Below are positions 54,745 through 64,000 of a stretch of 64,000 nt of DNA, piece after piece. A program made the translations under genes and the position numbers. The stretch's first letter is position 1. Each line of letters opens with the position of its first letter. Source of the DNA: Scylla paramamosain. Lineage: Eukaryota > Arthropoda > Malacostraca > Decapoda > Portunidae. The stretch is from the NCBI RefSeq assembly GCF_035594125.1, contig NC_087155.1, positions 3,492,692 to 3,556,691 of the forward strand, read 5' to 3'. The notes under the pieces are model-generated. The model was not told the DNA's origin and did no database searches. It saw only the letters and a list, made by a program, of their open reading frames with translations.

Positions 54745-57700
54745 AGGAAGGATACTGGCCAAGGGCAACAAAAATCTAATAAAAAAAAATGCCCACTGAA
54801 ATGCCAGTCCCTAAAAGGGTCAAAGCAGTGGTCAAAAATTGGTGGATAAGTGTCCTGAAACCTCCCTCTTGAAGGAATTCAAGTCATAGGAAGGTGGAAA
54901 TACAGAAGCAGGCAAGGAGTTCCAGAGTTTACCAGAGAAAGGGATGAATGATTGAGAATACTGGTTAACTCTTGCGTTAGAGAGGTGGACAGAATAGGAG
55001 TGAGAGAAAGAAGAAAGTCTTGTGCAGCGAGGCCGCGGAAGGAGGGGAGGCATGCAGTTAGCAAGATCAGAAGAGCAGTTAGCATGAAAATAGCGGTAGA
55101 AGACAGCAAGAGATGCAACATTGCGGCGGTGAGAGAGAGGCTGAAGACAGTCAGTTAGAGGAGAGGAGTTGATGAGACGAAAAGCTTTTGATTCCACCCT
55201 GTCTAGAACAGCAGTATGAGTGGAACCCCCCCAGACATGTGAAGCATACTCCATACATGGACGGATAAGGCCCTTGTACAGAGTTAGCAGCTGGGGGGGT
55301 GAGAAAAACTGGCGGAGACGTCTCAGAACACCTAACTTCATAGAAGCTGTTTTAGCTAGAGATGAGATGTGAAGTTTCCAGTTCAGATTATAAGTAAAGG
55401 ACAGACCGAGGATGTTCAGTGTAGAAGAGGGGGACAGTTGAGTGTCATTGAAGAAGAGGGGATAGTTGTCTGGAAGATTGTGTCGAGTTGATAGATGGAG
55501 GAATTGAGTTTTTGAGGCATTGAACAATACCAAGTTTGCTCTGCCCCAATCAGAAATTTTAGAAAGATCAGAAGTCAGGCGTTCTGTGGCTTCCCTGCGT
55601 GATATGTTTACCTCCTGAAGGGTTGGACGTCTATGAAAAGACGTGGAAAAGTGCAGGGTGGTATCATCAGCATAGGAGTGGATAGGACAAGAAGTTTGGT
55701 TTAGAAGATCATTAATGAATAATAAGAAGAGAGTGGGTGACAGGACAGAACCCTGAGGAACACCACTGTTAATAGATTTAGGAGAAGAACAGTGACCGTC
55801 TACCACAGCAGCAATAGAACGGTCAGAAAGGAAACTTGAGATGAAGTTACAGAGAGAAGGATAGAAACCGTAGGAGGGTAGTTTGGAAATCAAAGCTTTG
55901 TGCCAGACTCTATCAAAGGCTTTTGATATGTCCAAGGCAACAGCAAAAGTTTCACCAAAGTCTCTAAAAGAGGATGACCAAGACTCAGTAAGGAAAGCCA
56001 GAAGATCACCAGTAGAGCGGCCTTGACGGAACCCATACTGGCAATCAGATAGAAGGTTGTGAAGTGATAGATGTTTAAGAATCTTCCTGTTGAGGATAGA
56101 TTCAAAAACTTTAGATAAGCAGGAAATTAAAGCAATAGGACGGTAGTTTGAGGGATTAGAGCAGTCACCCCTTTTAGGAACAGGTTGAATGTAGGCAAAC
56201 TTCCAGCAAGAAGGAAAGGTAGATGTTGACAGACAGAGCTGAAAGAGTTTGACTAGGCAAGGTGCAAGCACGGAGGCACAGTTTCGGAGAACAATAGGAG
56301 GGACCCCATCAGGTCCATAAGCCTTCCGAGGGTTTAGACCAGCGAGGGCATGGAAAACATCATTACGAAGAATTTTATTACGTGGCATGAAGTAGTCAGA
56401 GGGTGGAGGAGAAGGAGGAACAAGCCCAGAATCGTCCAAGGTAGAGTTTCTAGCAAAGATTTGAGCAAAGAGTTCAGCTTTAGAAATAGATGTGATAGCA
56501 GTGGTGCCATCTGGTTGAAGTAGAGGAGGGAAAGAAGAAGAAGCAAAGTTATTGGAGATATTTTTGGCTAGATGCCAGAAATCACAAGGGGAGTTAGATC
56601 TTGAAAGGTTTTGACATTTTCTGTTAATGAAGGAGTTTTTGGCTAGTTGGAGAACAGACTTGGCATGGTTCCGGGCAGAAATATAAAGTGCATGAGATTC
56701 TGGTGATGGAAGGCATAAGTACCTTTTGTGGGCCACCTCTCTATCATGTATAGCACGAGAACAAGCTGTGTTAAACCAAGGTTTAGAAGGTTTAGAACGA
56801 GAAAAAGAGTGAGGAATGTACGCCTCCATGCCAGACACTATCACCTCTGTTATGCGCTCAGCACACAAAGACGGGTCTCTGACACGGAAGCAGTAGTCAT
56901 TCCAAGGAAAATCAGCAAAATACCTCCTCAGGTCCCCCCAACTAGCAGAGGAAAAACGCCAGAGGCACCTTCGCTTAGGGGGATCCTGAGGAGGGATTGG
57001 AGTGATAGGACAAGATAAAGATATGAGATTGTGATCGGAGGAGCCCAACGGAGAAGAAAGGGTGACAGCATAAGCAGAAGGATTAGAGGTCAGGAAAAGG
57101 TCAAGAATGTTGGCCGTATCTCCAAGACGGTCAGGAATACAAGTAGGGTGTTGCACCAATTGCTCTAGGTCATGGAGGATAGCAAAGTTGTAGGCTAGTT
57201 CACCAGGATGGTCAGTGAAGGGAGAGGAAAGCCAAAGCTGGTGGTGAACATTGAAGTCTCCAAGAATGGAGATCTCTGCAAAAGGGAAGAGGGTCAGAAT
57301 GTGCTCCACTTTGGAAGTTAAGTAGTCAAAGAATTTCTTATAGTCAGAGGAGTTAGGAGAGAGGTATACAGCACAGATAAATTTAGTATGAGAATGACTC
57401 TGTAGTCGTAGCCAGATGGTGGAAAACTCGGAAGATTCAAGAGCGTGGGCACGAGAGCAGATTAAGTCATTGCGCACATAAACGCAGCATCCAGCTTTGG
57501 ATCGAAAATGAGGATAGAGAAAGTAGGAGGGAACAGAAAAGGGGCTACTGTCAGTTGCCTCAGACACCTGAGTTTCAGTGAGGAAAAGAAGATGAGGTTT
57601 AGAAGAGGAGAGGTGGTGTTCTACAGATTGAAAATTAGATCTTAGACTGCGAATGTTGCAGAAGTTAATGAAGAAAAAGTTGAGGGGGGTGTCAAGACAC

Positions 57701-58032
57701 TTAGGGTCGTCGACGGAAAGGCAGTCCGACCTGGGGACATTTATGGTCCCCTCCCCAGATGGGGACTCCGAGGCTGGTGTAGGAGTCGCCATGATTTTAA
57801 AATTTTTGAGTGAAGGGTGTGTGTGTTATTAGGTGCTTGTAGTTTTGTGTGGAGGAAGAGAGTTGTCTTTAGAGGGCAGGCTGTGACTACCCCCTTGTGT
57901 TGTGAGACACAAAGGGAAACGTTCAGTGAGGTCACAGCTGGGTTTAATGATAAGTTCACAGCACCCCCTGAACAGTGCTTTAGACCTCACTGGGAGTAAT
58001 TATCGTTTCGGCAGGTGTCTACTGCCTCCTCC
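54711..58032 (-). mobile_element. full-length LINE, copy 4, intact ORF
   Basis: Complete minus-strand element from the 5' end (complement of actgcctcctcc, 58021-58032) to a poly-A tail (poly-T at 54711-54740). It closely matches copy 3 and shares its 5' terminus and UTRs. Its tail abuts the truncated copy 5 with no sequence between them. The 3' UTR can fold through 'gaatgccagtccc' type complementarity, but no firm structure was worked out. Confidence 0.95.
54832..57792 (-). CDS. LINE ORF: AP-like endonuclease and reverse transcriptase, 986 aa, intact
   Basis: Same polyprotein as in copy 3, with a modest number of amino-acid differences. Endonuclease residues are Asn46, Glu73 (LTET), Asp179 (GDFN) and the SDH triad ending at His254. 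Reverse transcriptase has Asp621 in [15 protein letters not shown] at 677-682 and YADD at 707-710. The C-terminal 250 residues ([27 protein letters not shown]) are conserved in all copies here. The start is ATG at 57792; one base upstream of it differs in length from copy 3, so the longer upstream frame is not conserved. Two closely matching full-length copies with undamaged frames argue for recent activity. Confidence 0.94.
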   Translation of the reverse strand: MATPTPASESPSGEGTINVPRSDCLSVDDPKCLDTPLNFFFINFCNIRSLRSNFQSVEHHLSSSKPHLLFLTETQVSEATDSSPFSVPSYFLYPHFRSKAGCCVYVRNDLICSRAHALESSEFSTIWLRLQSHSHTKFICAVYLSPNSSDYKKFFDYLTSKVEHILTLFPFAEISILGDFNVHHQLWLSSPFTDHPGELAYNFAILHDLEQLVQHPTCIPDRLGDTANILDLFLTSNPSAYAVTLSSPLGSSDHNLISLSCPITPIPPQDPPKRRCLWRFSSASWGDLRRYFADFPWNDYCFRVRDPSLCAERITEVIVSGMEAYIPHSFSRSKPSKPWFNTACSRAIHDREVAHKRYLCLPSPESHALYISARNHAKSVLQLAKNSFINRKCQNLSRSNSPCDFWHLAKNISNNFASSSFPPLLQPDGTTAITSISKAELFAQIFARNSTLDDSGLVPPSPPPSDYFMPRNKILRNDVFHALAGLNPRKAYGPDGVPPIVLRNCASVLAPCLVKLFQLCLSTSTFPSCWKFAYIQPVPKRGDCSNPSNYRPIALISCLSKVFESILNRKILKHLSLHNLLSDCQYGFRQGRSTGDLLAFLTESWSSSFRDFGETFAVALDISKAFDRVWHKALISKLPSYGFYPSLCNFISSFLSDRSIAAVVDGHCSSPKSINSGVPQGSVLSPTLFLLFINDLLNQTSCPIHSYADDTTLHFSTSFHRRPTLQEVNISRREATERLTSDLSKISDWGRANLVLFNASKTQFLHLSTRHNLPDNYPLFFNDTQLSPSSTLNILGLSFTYNLNWKLHISSLAKTASMKLGVLRRLRQFFSPPQLLTLYKGLIRPCMEYASHVWGGSTHTAVLDRVESKAFRLINSSPLTDCLQPLSHRRNVASLAVFYRYFHANCSSDLANCMPPLLPRPRCTRLSSFSHSYSVHLSNARVNQYSQSFIPFSGKLWNSLPASVFPPSYDLNSFKREVSGHLSTNF

Positions 58033-58341
58033 ATTAGAGGTCCCTTGCCCCGCTGTTCAGACTCAGCCATGTTAAGGAAATGTTCTGTCCCGTACATCAG
58101 TTCTTCAGACCTGTCCTACTTCATCACCTGTGCAAATACAAACCACTCTGCAGAGTATTTTAGCATGAATTGGTTGAATCAGTCATGACTTCACACTGCA
58201 TTATGGCATCATACCTGAACACAATGATGTACTTAAAGTCATTGCCCAAGACAGGAAAGCCATTCAGACACCTTTACCTGCCATGCCAGAATGCCACACG
58301 CTGCTGGAAAACTTGACTATTCCACTCTCATTATAAGCCTT
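58033..58341. other. short unique stretch between LINE copies
   Basis: About 300 bp with mixed composition and no recognisable gene. It separates the 5' end of copy 4 from the broken 5' side of copy 6. Confidence 0.6.
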
Positions 58342-60072
58342 GGAAGGCTTATGGACCTGATGAGGTACCTCCTATTGTTCTCCAAAACTGTGCCTCCATG
58401 TTTGCACCTTGCCTTGTCAAACTCTTTCAGCTCTGTTTGTCAGCATCTACCTTTCCTTCTTGCTGGAAGTTTGCCTACATTCAGCATGTTCCTGAAAAGG
58501 GTGACCATTCTAATCCCTCAATCTACCGTCCTATTGCTTTAATTTCCTTCCTATCTAAAGTTTTTGAATTTATCGTCAACAGGACGATCCTTAAACATTC
58601 ATCACTTCACAACCTTCTATCTGATCACCAGTATGGGTTCTGTCAAGGCCGCTCTATTGGTGATCTTTTGGCTTTCCTTACTAAGTCTTGGTCATCCTCT
58701 TTTTTGAGATTTTGGTGAAACTTTTGCTGTTGCCTTAGACATATCAAAAGCTTTTGATAGAGTCTGGCACAAAGGTTTGATTTGCAAACTACCCTCCTAA
58801 TGTTTCTATCCTTCTCTATGTAACTTCATCTTGAGTTTCCTTTCTGATCATTCTATTGCTACTGTGGTAGATGGTCACTGTTCTCCTAAATCTATTAAAA
58901 GTGGTGTTCCTCAGGGTTCTGCCCTGTCACCCACTCTCTTCCTATTATTCATCAATGATCTTCTAAACCAAACTTCTTGCCCTATCCACTCCTATGTTGA
59001 TGATACCACCCTTCACTTTTTCCACATCTTTTCATAGATGTCCAACCCTTCAGGAAGTAAACAGTTCATGCAGCGAAGCCACAGAACACCTGACTTCTAA
59101 TCTCTCTAAAATTTCCAATTTGGGCAGAGCAAACTTGGTATTGTTCAATGCCTCAAAAACTCAATTCCTCCATCTATCAACTTGACACAGCCTTCCAGAC
59201 AACTATCCCCTCTTCTTCAATGACACTCAACTGTCCACCTCTTCTACATTGAAATCCTCGGTCTGTCCTTTTCTCATAATCTAAACTGGAAATTTCACAA
59301 CTCATCTCCAGCTAAAACGGCTTCTATGAAGTTAGGTGTTTTGAGATGTTTCTGCCAGTTTTTAACACCCCCCCCCCCCAGCTGCTAACTCTGTACAAAG
59401 ACCTTATCTGTCCATGTATGGAGTATGCTTCACAGGTCTAAGAGAGTTCCACTCATACTGCTCTTTTAGACAAGGTGGAACCAAAAGCTTTTCATCTCAT
59501 CAAGTCTCTAACTGTCTTCAGCCTCTTTCTCATTGCCCCCAGCTACTGACTGTACAAGGGCCTTATCCATCCATGTATGGAGTATGCTTCACATGTCTTG
59601 GAGAATTCTGCTCATACTGCTCTTTTAGACAGGGTGAAATCAAAAGCTTTTCATCTCATCAAGTCTCTAACTGTCTTCAGCCTCCTTCTCATTGCCACAA
59701 TGTTGCATCTCTAGCTATCTTCTACCACTATTTTCATGCTAACTGCTCTTCTGGTCTTGCTAACTGCATGCCTCTCCTCCTTCCATGGCCTTGCTGCACA
59801 AGACTTTCTTCCTTCTCTCACCTCTATTTTGTCCACCTCTCTAATGCAAGAGTTAACCAGTATTCTTAATCATTCATCCTTTTTTCTGGTAAATTCTAGA
59901 ACTCTCTGCCTCCTTCTGTATTTCCATCTTCCCATGACTTGAATTCCTTCAAGAGGAAGGTTTCATGACACTTATCCTTCAGTTTTTGGCTGCCGCTTCA
60001 GACCCTATTCAGGGACCAGCATCTCAGTTTTTTTTTTTTTTTTTTATTGGATTTTTGTTGCCCTTGGCCAGT
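58342..60072 (+). mobile_element. 5'-truncated, rearranged LINE, copy 6 (older)
   Basis: Plus-strand copy starting within the RT region (gaaggcttatggacctgatg) and ending in the 3' UTR (gcccttggccagt) without the final tail. It is clearly more diverged than the other copies, with many substitutions and frameshifts. A segment of roughly 165-190 bp around 'tatggagtatgcttcaca...ctgtcttcagcc' is present twice in tandem (about 59393-59560 and 59560-59700). It lies in inverted orientation to copies 4 and 5. Confidence 0.9.
58398..59960 (+). pseudogene. LINE reverse transcriptase fragment in copy 6
   Basis: Frames at 58398-58718, 58831-59037, 58994-59185 and 59414-59942 hold relics of the RT: KFAYIQHVPEKGD, a motif A region with stops, GVPQGSALSPT and YVDDTTLHF, followed by the C-terminal tail. 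Several in-frame stops and a tandem duplication make it non-functional. Confidence 0.88.
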
Positions 60073-61252
60073 GCAAATGTTACTATTCACTTAATTTGAA
60101 ACAATTCACGCTACACAGTTTTAATAATGGTTTTCACTCATGAATGACTTGTATGCAGAAAATTTTGTATGTTCAAGATTTTATTGAAAACAATACATGT
60201 ACATGGGTTTGTTTTCACCTAACAAATTTTACATTGCTGCCCACAAGTGGCTGTGTCTTTTGCTCCACCCTGCTCCCCACCCACAATTTTCACAAGTGCT
60301 TAGAAAGCTTGTGGCCCGGGGTAGTTGTAAGGTTCCAAAGCTCCCAGGAGCATGAAAGGAATGCGTCAGAAAATGTCTATTTCTGAGACACTTGCGAGGA
60401 ACTAAGGAAGACACCTTAAATCCCAGCAAGGGACTATGGGATATGTTGCGAGGTTATTAAGTTGAATGCAAATAAGATAAGTTAAATTCCAGTTACTTGG
60501 ACTGTAGTGATGGGTTAAGTTAGTTTGAATGCAAAAAAAAAAAAGTTATATTCCACTTGTAATGCTCCCCTTCTCATTTCTCATTGTGTTTAAATAACCA
60601 GCAGGCATGTATGCACAATATCTAATTTGGGTAAATATTGCATCATCTCAGAGATACAACCCTCCTAAATATTTCAAGTCAAATTCATATATTATACGGT
60701 TAACGTGTATGAATTATTCATTGTGGAGATTGATTACCACAATAACTTTTTTGTAGGATTAATATTAATGTCTACATTGACTGGGTGGGAACATAATATT
60801 ATTAACTCAAAAAAAAAAAAAAAAAAATTATTGAAAGTAACCACAGAAATAACTTTTGTCCCTGCAACTAAATTTTTACACACTTTGATTAATAGGATGA
60901 TAGATCCCAATATTGTATAAGAAGGTAAAGGAGAGAGGGAATTAAATGTTATAGAGGCAACTTGTGAGCCAGACCACAAGAGGGATGCTGTGCAATGTCC
61001 CTCCAAGATGCCAGCATGCCCATTGGCCTTGTACACCACCCTCACTGCCTCTGTGTGTTGCAGGACATAATGTTTAGTTGAGTGCATTCTCTAGACCTTG
61101 TTAAGTGTTAAGGGAAGTAATGCCTAGTAACGGCTAGTGTGTGTTTGGTGGTCGGTGTGGTAGGAAAGTATGCATCTGAGACTGGATTCCTTGCCATGAG
61201 ACGTAAGATGGCAATCAGGTTAATGCTGTGCTGTGACGGCCGGTGAGTTGAC

Positions 61253-61560
61253 CACCTCATTGAACTTTGGCATTGGGGGACAGGGGAGAGTTTTCCAAAT
61301 GGATTATCGTATTGTGACATCATGTGCATAAGTTGTGAGAGACAGTTGCTGGACTACCTCACTTAAACTTTTGGCCCCATGGGGAAACACTCTAAACTGG
61401 GTTTTAGGAGGCAGAAGTATGTCATGTTGTGGGGGAAGATTTCTCAAGTAGATTACTGTATCATCGTATCGTGTGCATATGTTGTGAGAGATGGTCACTA
61501 GACTACCTCACTTAACTTTCAGCCCTGTGGGGGGAACATTTTAAATTGGGTTTTAGGTGG
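61253..61560. repeat. 149-bp degenerate tandem repeat, about two units
   Basis: The word gactacctcactta occurs at about 61352 and 61502, and a related gaccacctcattga at about 61253. Between them are parallel stretches (gtgtgcatatgttgtgagag / catgtgcataagttgtgaga, aactgggttttagg / aattgggttttagg). Confidence 0.85.
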
Positions 61561-62056
61561 CAGTACCTGTCAGGTTAGGTAGAAGGGTGTGGTGAAATTT
61601 GCATGTTAAGTTTCTCTGGTCTTGGTCCCTTAAGCTCCCATAGAATATATTGTGAATCAACTACTGTAGGAAATGGTGGAACATTAGCTAAATAAAACTT
61701 GTTTTGTGAGACAAGGTGAGCTGTCTTTCTTTTCTCCCAGTTACACTAAACCACTTTGTTAAATATGAACTACACCTACTAATAGTCCAAAGAGACAACA
61801 GTGCCTGCAAATAAAATCAGATTAACACTACTATATATTTTTTTTTTAATGCTCGTACATGCTTCCAAAGGACCTAGATAAAGAGTAAAATAAATAATAG
61901 AGCCTATTTCGGTTTAAGGAAGGGATAAAAGGATTAAAAGGAGATAAAAAAAAATGGTAAAAAGGGGCAACACCACACATTTACTCCCTTTAAGGAGCCG
62001 AGATGACTGGGTTAGATTAAGTTAGGTGTTGGATTAATTTATTATCTACCACAATA

Positions 62057-62099
62057 ACACACACACACACATACACACACACATACACACACACACACA

Positions 62100-62182
<83 letters not shown>
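62057..62182. repeat. (CA)n microsatellite
   Basis: About 125 bp of AC dinucleotides with a few T and G interruptions at its left end. Confidence 0.96.
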
Positions 62183-62186
<4 letters not shown>

Positions 62187-62376
62187 CAAAACACAATTCA
62201 AATTGGATTTCAGTGTCATGAGCTACAACTACATTCCAGTTAGTTTTATTTCATGCCTTATTTACATATTCTACCTCCTAATCACAGGATGCAATAATTT
62301 TTATGTGTGCCATCAGTAATATTAATGACCAGGGAATCCTGGAGCTTACATAATATGTTTGTCTCATCTTAATATC

Positions 62377-62381
<5 letters not shown>

Positions 62382-62409
<28 letters not shown>
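62382..62409. repeat. (GA)n microsatellite
   Basis: About 28 bp of AG dinucleotides. Confidence 0.93.
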
Positions 62410-62412
<3 letters not shown>

Positions 62413-62919
62413 AATCTGAAGATGCCTTGTAGTGCTTAAGCTTCAAGAGTTTTGGCTGATTGCTGCATCATACCACAGTTATGGCCTTTATTTCATCTTA
62501 TTCTCTGCCCTGCAACTTCATAGTGCGTTCCTCACGAGTTCAATCACATATAGAATGTCACCAAGAGCAGGCAAGACTCTTGATCTGCTGAGCATCACTA
62601 TACTCTCATAGGATGTCTCTCCTTTGCCAAAAAATGAGCTGTAATTATAGGTAATTTTAGGTGCTTAGGAGTACCCCTCACCACTCCTAGCCACTAAAAG
62701 TCTTTTAGGTCTTAAAAGTGATTATCTATTACTTTTAAGGAACTTTTAGCAGTAAAACTGTCATTAAAAATACTTTCAGCCTGTTAAAAATGTTTATGTA
62801 TATGGGCCCATGTTAGTTTTTGGAAACAAACAGGAGAGAGCAGCACTTTCAACTCTCAGTTTGAAGCATGTAAACAATACCTGAACCTACCACAATGCTG
62901 CCCACACCCCTGTGTACAC

Positions 62920-63749
62920 GCCAGTGTCATGCCAAATCTCTCCTGGATCCAAATTTCTCCCAGGTGATGCCACTGCACATGCACACCATATTGAGACGAC
63001 AGCATCAAAACATCACCCATGTATTTTATGTATTTTTACGTATTATCAAATACTTTTTGAGGTTTTATTGACAAATTACTACTGCTTCATTGTATGTGGA
63101 TATGTTAGGATAGGAATGGAGTAAGTAAACAAGAGTAGTGAGTAATAACAGCATCAATTTTTCTTTTTTTCTTCCATTGCATATGTCAAGTCCTACCACC
63201 ACGTCTTATATTTATGTATTTTACATATTATCAACATCTATATTGAATTTTAATGATAAATTACTAATGCTTCATTGCCTGTGGAATATTTTAAACATAA
63301 AACATAGTGGCAGGACTTGACATGCAAAGATAGATTTTGATACTCTGTTATCACTCACTACTCTTGTTTATTTGCTGCATTCCAATCTTAGAATATTATA
63401 CAGGCAATGAAGCATTAGTAATTTGTCAATAAAACTCCATAGCAATGTTGATAATGCGTGAAATACATAACATGGTGGTAGGACTTGATACTTGCACAGG
63501 GAGAAAGTTTTGGTGCTTTGTTATCACTCACTTCTCTTGTTTACTTGCTCCATTCCTATCCTTACATATCCACATGTAACAAAGCAATAGTAATTTGTTA
63601 GTAAAAGCCTCAAAAGTATTTGGTAATACGTAAAAATATATAAACTACATGGGTGATGTTTTCATGCTGTCACCTCGATATTGTGCGCATGTGCAGTGGT
63701 GTCACCCGGGAGAAATTTGGACCTGGGAGAGATCTGGCATGACACTGGC
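62920..63749. repeat. large imperfect palindrome with repeated sub-units
   Basis: The left end gccagtgtcatgcc (62920-62933) is the exact reverse complement of the right end ggcatgacactggc (63736-63749). Matching continues inwards: tctcccaggtgatgcc / gtgtcacccgggaga, aaaacatcacccatgta / tacatgggtgatgtttt, aggataggaatgga / tccattcctatcct, and agtcctaccacca / tggtggtaggact. The arms differ at roughly one base in ten by eye. Within each arm a motif set (tattatcaa, attgacaaattact, gcttcattg) occurs twice, so the structure is a nested fold-back. No ORF of note. It may be a fold-back or MITE-type element. Confidence 0.85.
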
Positions 63750-64000
63750 CTGTGATGCCTCTCACTTATGCTGCTGTGTGTGTGACAAGAAAAGCAGTAC
63801 ATTCCCTGGTGTTCAGCTGTATTTATTCCTCATGTGCCAGAAGATATGAGATATTTTAGTCATTAGCAGAAAATACAGGGTGTCCTGAAGGAGGCAGTTA
63901 TTGAGCCAACACTGCCAGCCATAATTTTTATTTGATGAATAAAATACCATGGTGTGCATTATAAATGCATATCACAGGAATGTCTTATGTAATATGATAT
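63750..64000. other. window end, no feature recognised
   Basis: About 250 bp of mixed sequence to the right of the palindrome. I see no gene or repeat in it. Confidence 0.5.

Larger units (their letters stand above)
60073..62919. other. non-coding stretch with tandem repeats and microsatellites
   Basis: No gene is supported; open frames here lack recognisable domains and splice context. The stretch contains an A-run near 60809-60828, a 149-bp tandem repeat at 61253-61560, (CA)n at 62057-62182 and (GA)n at 62382-62409. Near 62715-62745 a short hairpin (cttaaaagt / acttttaag) is visible. Confidence 0.55.

Noticed and set aside
60734..61087. A 117-codon minus-strand frame near 61 kb
   Set aside because: Its end translates an A/T run, no family is recognised, and no supporting splice signals were convincing.

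Overview
This is a repeat-dominated window from an arthropod genome, most likely a decapod crustacean and possibly a brachyuran crab. Three things suggest this: TTAGG-type telomere-like repeats at 18960-19114, very long (AT)n and (CT)n microsatellites, and a LINE family whose protein resembles, from memory, reverse transcriptases common in crab genomes. The species assignment is an inference. No complete host gene is present. Nearly all recognisable coding sequence belongs to mobile elements.

Layout. Positions 1 to about 37,030 are one AT-rich tandem satellite in a single orientation. Its monomers are about 96 bp, and five monomer types follow one another in fixed order, giving a higher-order repeat of about 475 bp. 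The first 9.27 kb also shows a 4.05-kb tandem duplication of near-identical sequence. The satellite is interrupted by three LINE copies (13699-15164 minus, 25725-28981 plus, 32935-36252 minus), by (AT)n tracts, and by a perfect palindrome whose core is head-to-head telomere repeat (18889-19185). At about 37,030 the satellite switches orientation, and an exon-like segment (37314-37543) lies inside the inverted part. Positions 39045-39711 carry two minus-strand exons whose splice phases match. They are a fragment of an unidentified host gene or of a domesticated transposon gene.

Positions 40890-45249 hold a complete Ty3/Gypsy LTR retrotransposon with a 5-bp target duplication and about 99% identical LTRs. 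Its coding region has one stop and two frameshifts. Its primer-binding region is complementary to its own LTR rather than beginning with the TGG typical of tRNA priming. Positions 47321-50006 look like a little-described DNA transposon: imperfect inverted repeats flank a broken, intron-containing gene of a widespread uncharacterised protein family. Between that gene and the inverted repeat is an array of heat-shock-element-like TTCnnGAA modules.

From 50.3 to 53.3 kb there are long microsatellites and little else. Positions 53287-60072 hold three more copies of the LINE: a truncated copy abutting a full-length intact copy (both minus), then an older rearranged plus-strand copy. The remainder to 64 kb is non-coding, with a 149-bp tandem repeat, (CA)n and (GA)n tracts, and a roughly 830-bp imperfect palindrome at 62920-63749.

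The two intact LINE ORFs (986 aa each) are the only long undamaged genes in the window and suggest a recently active family.
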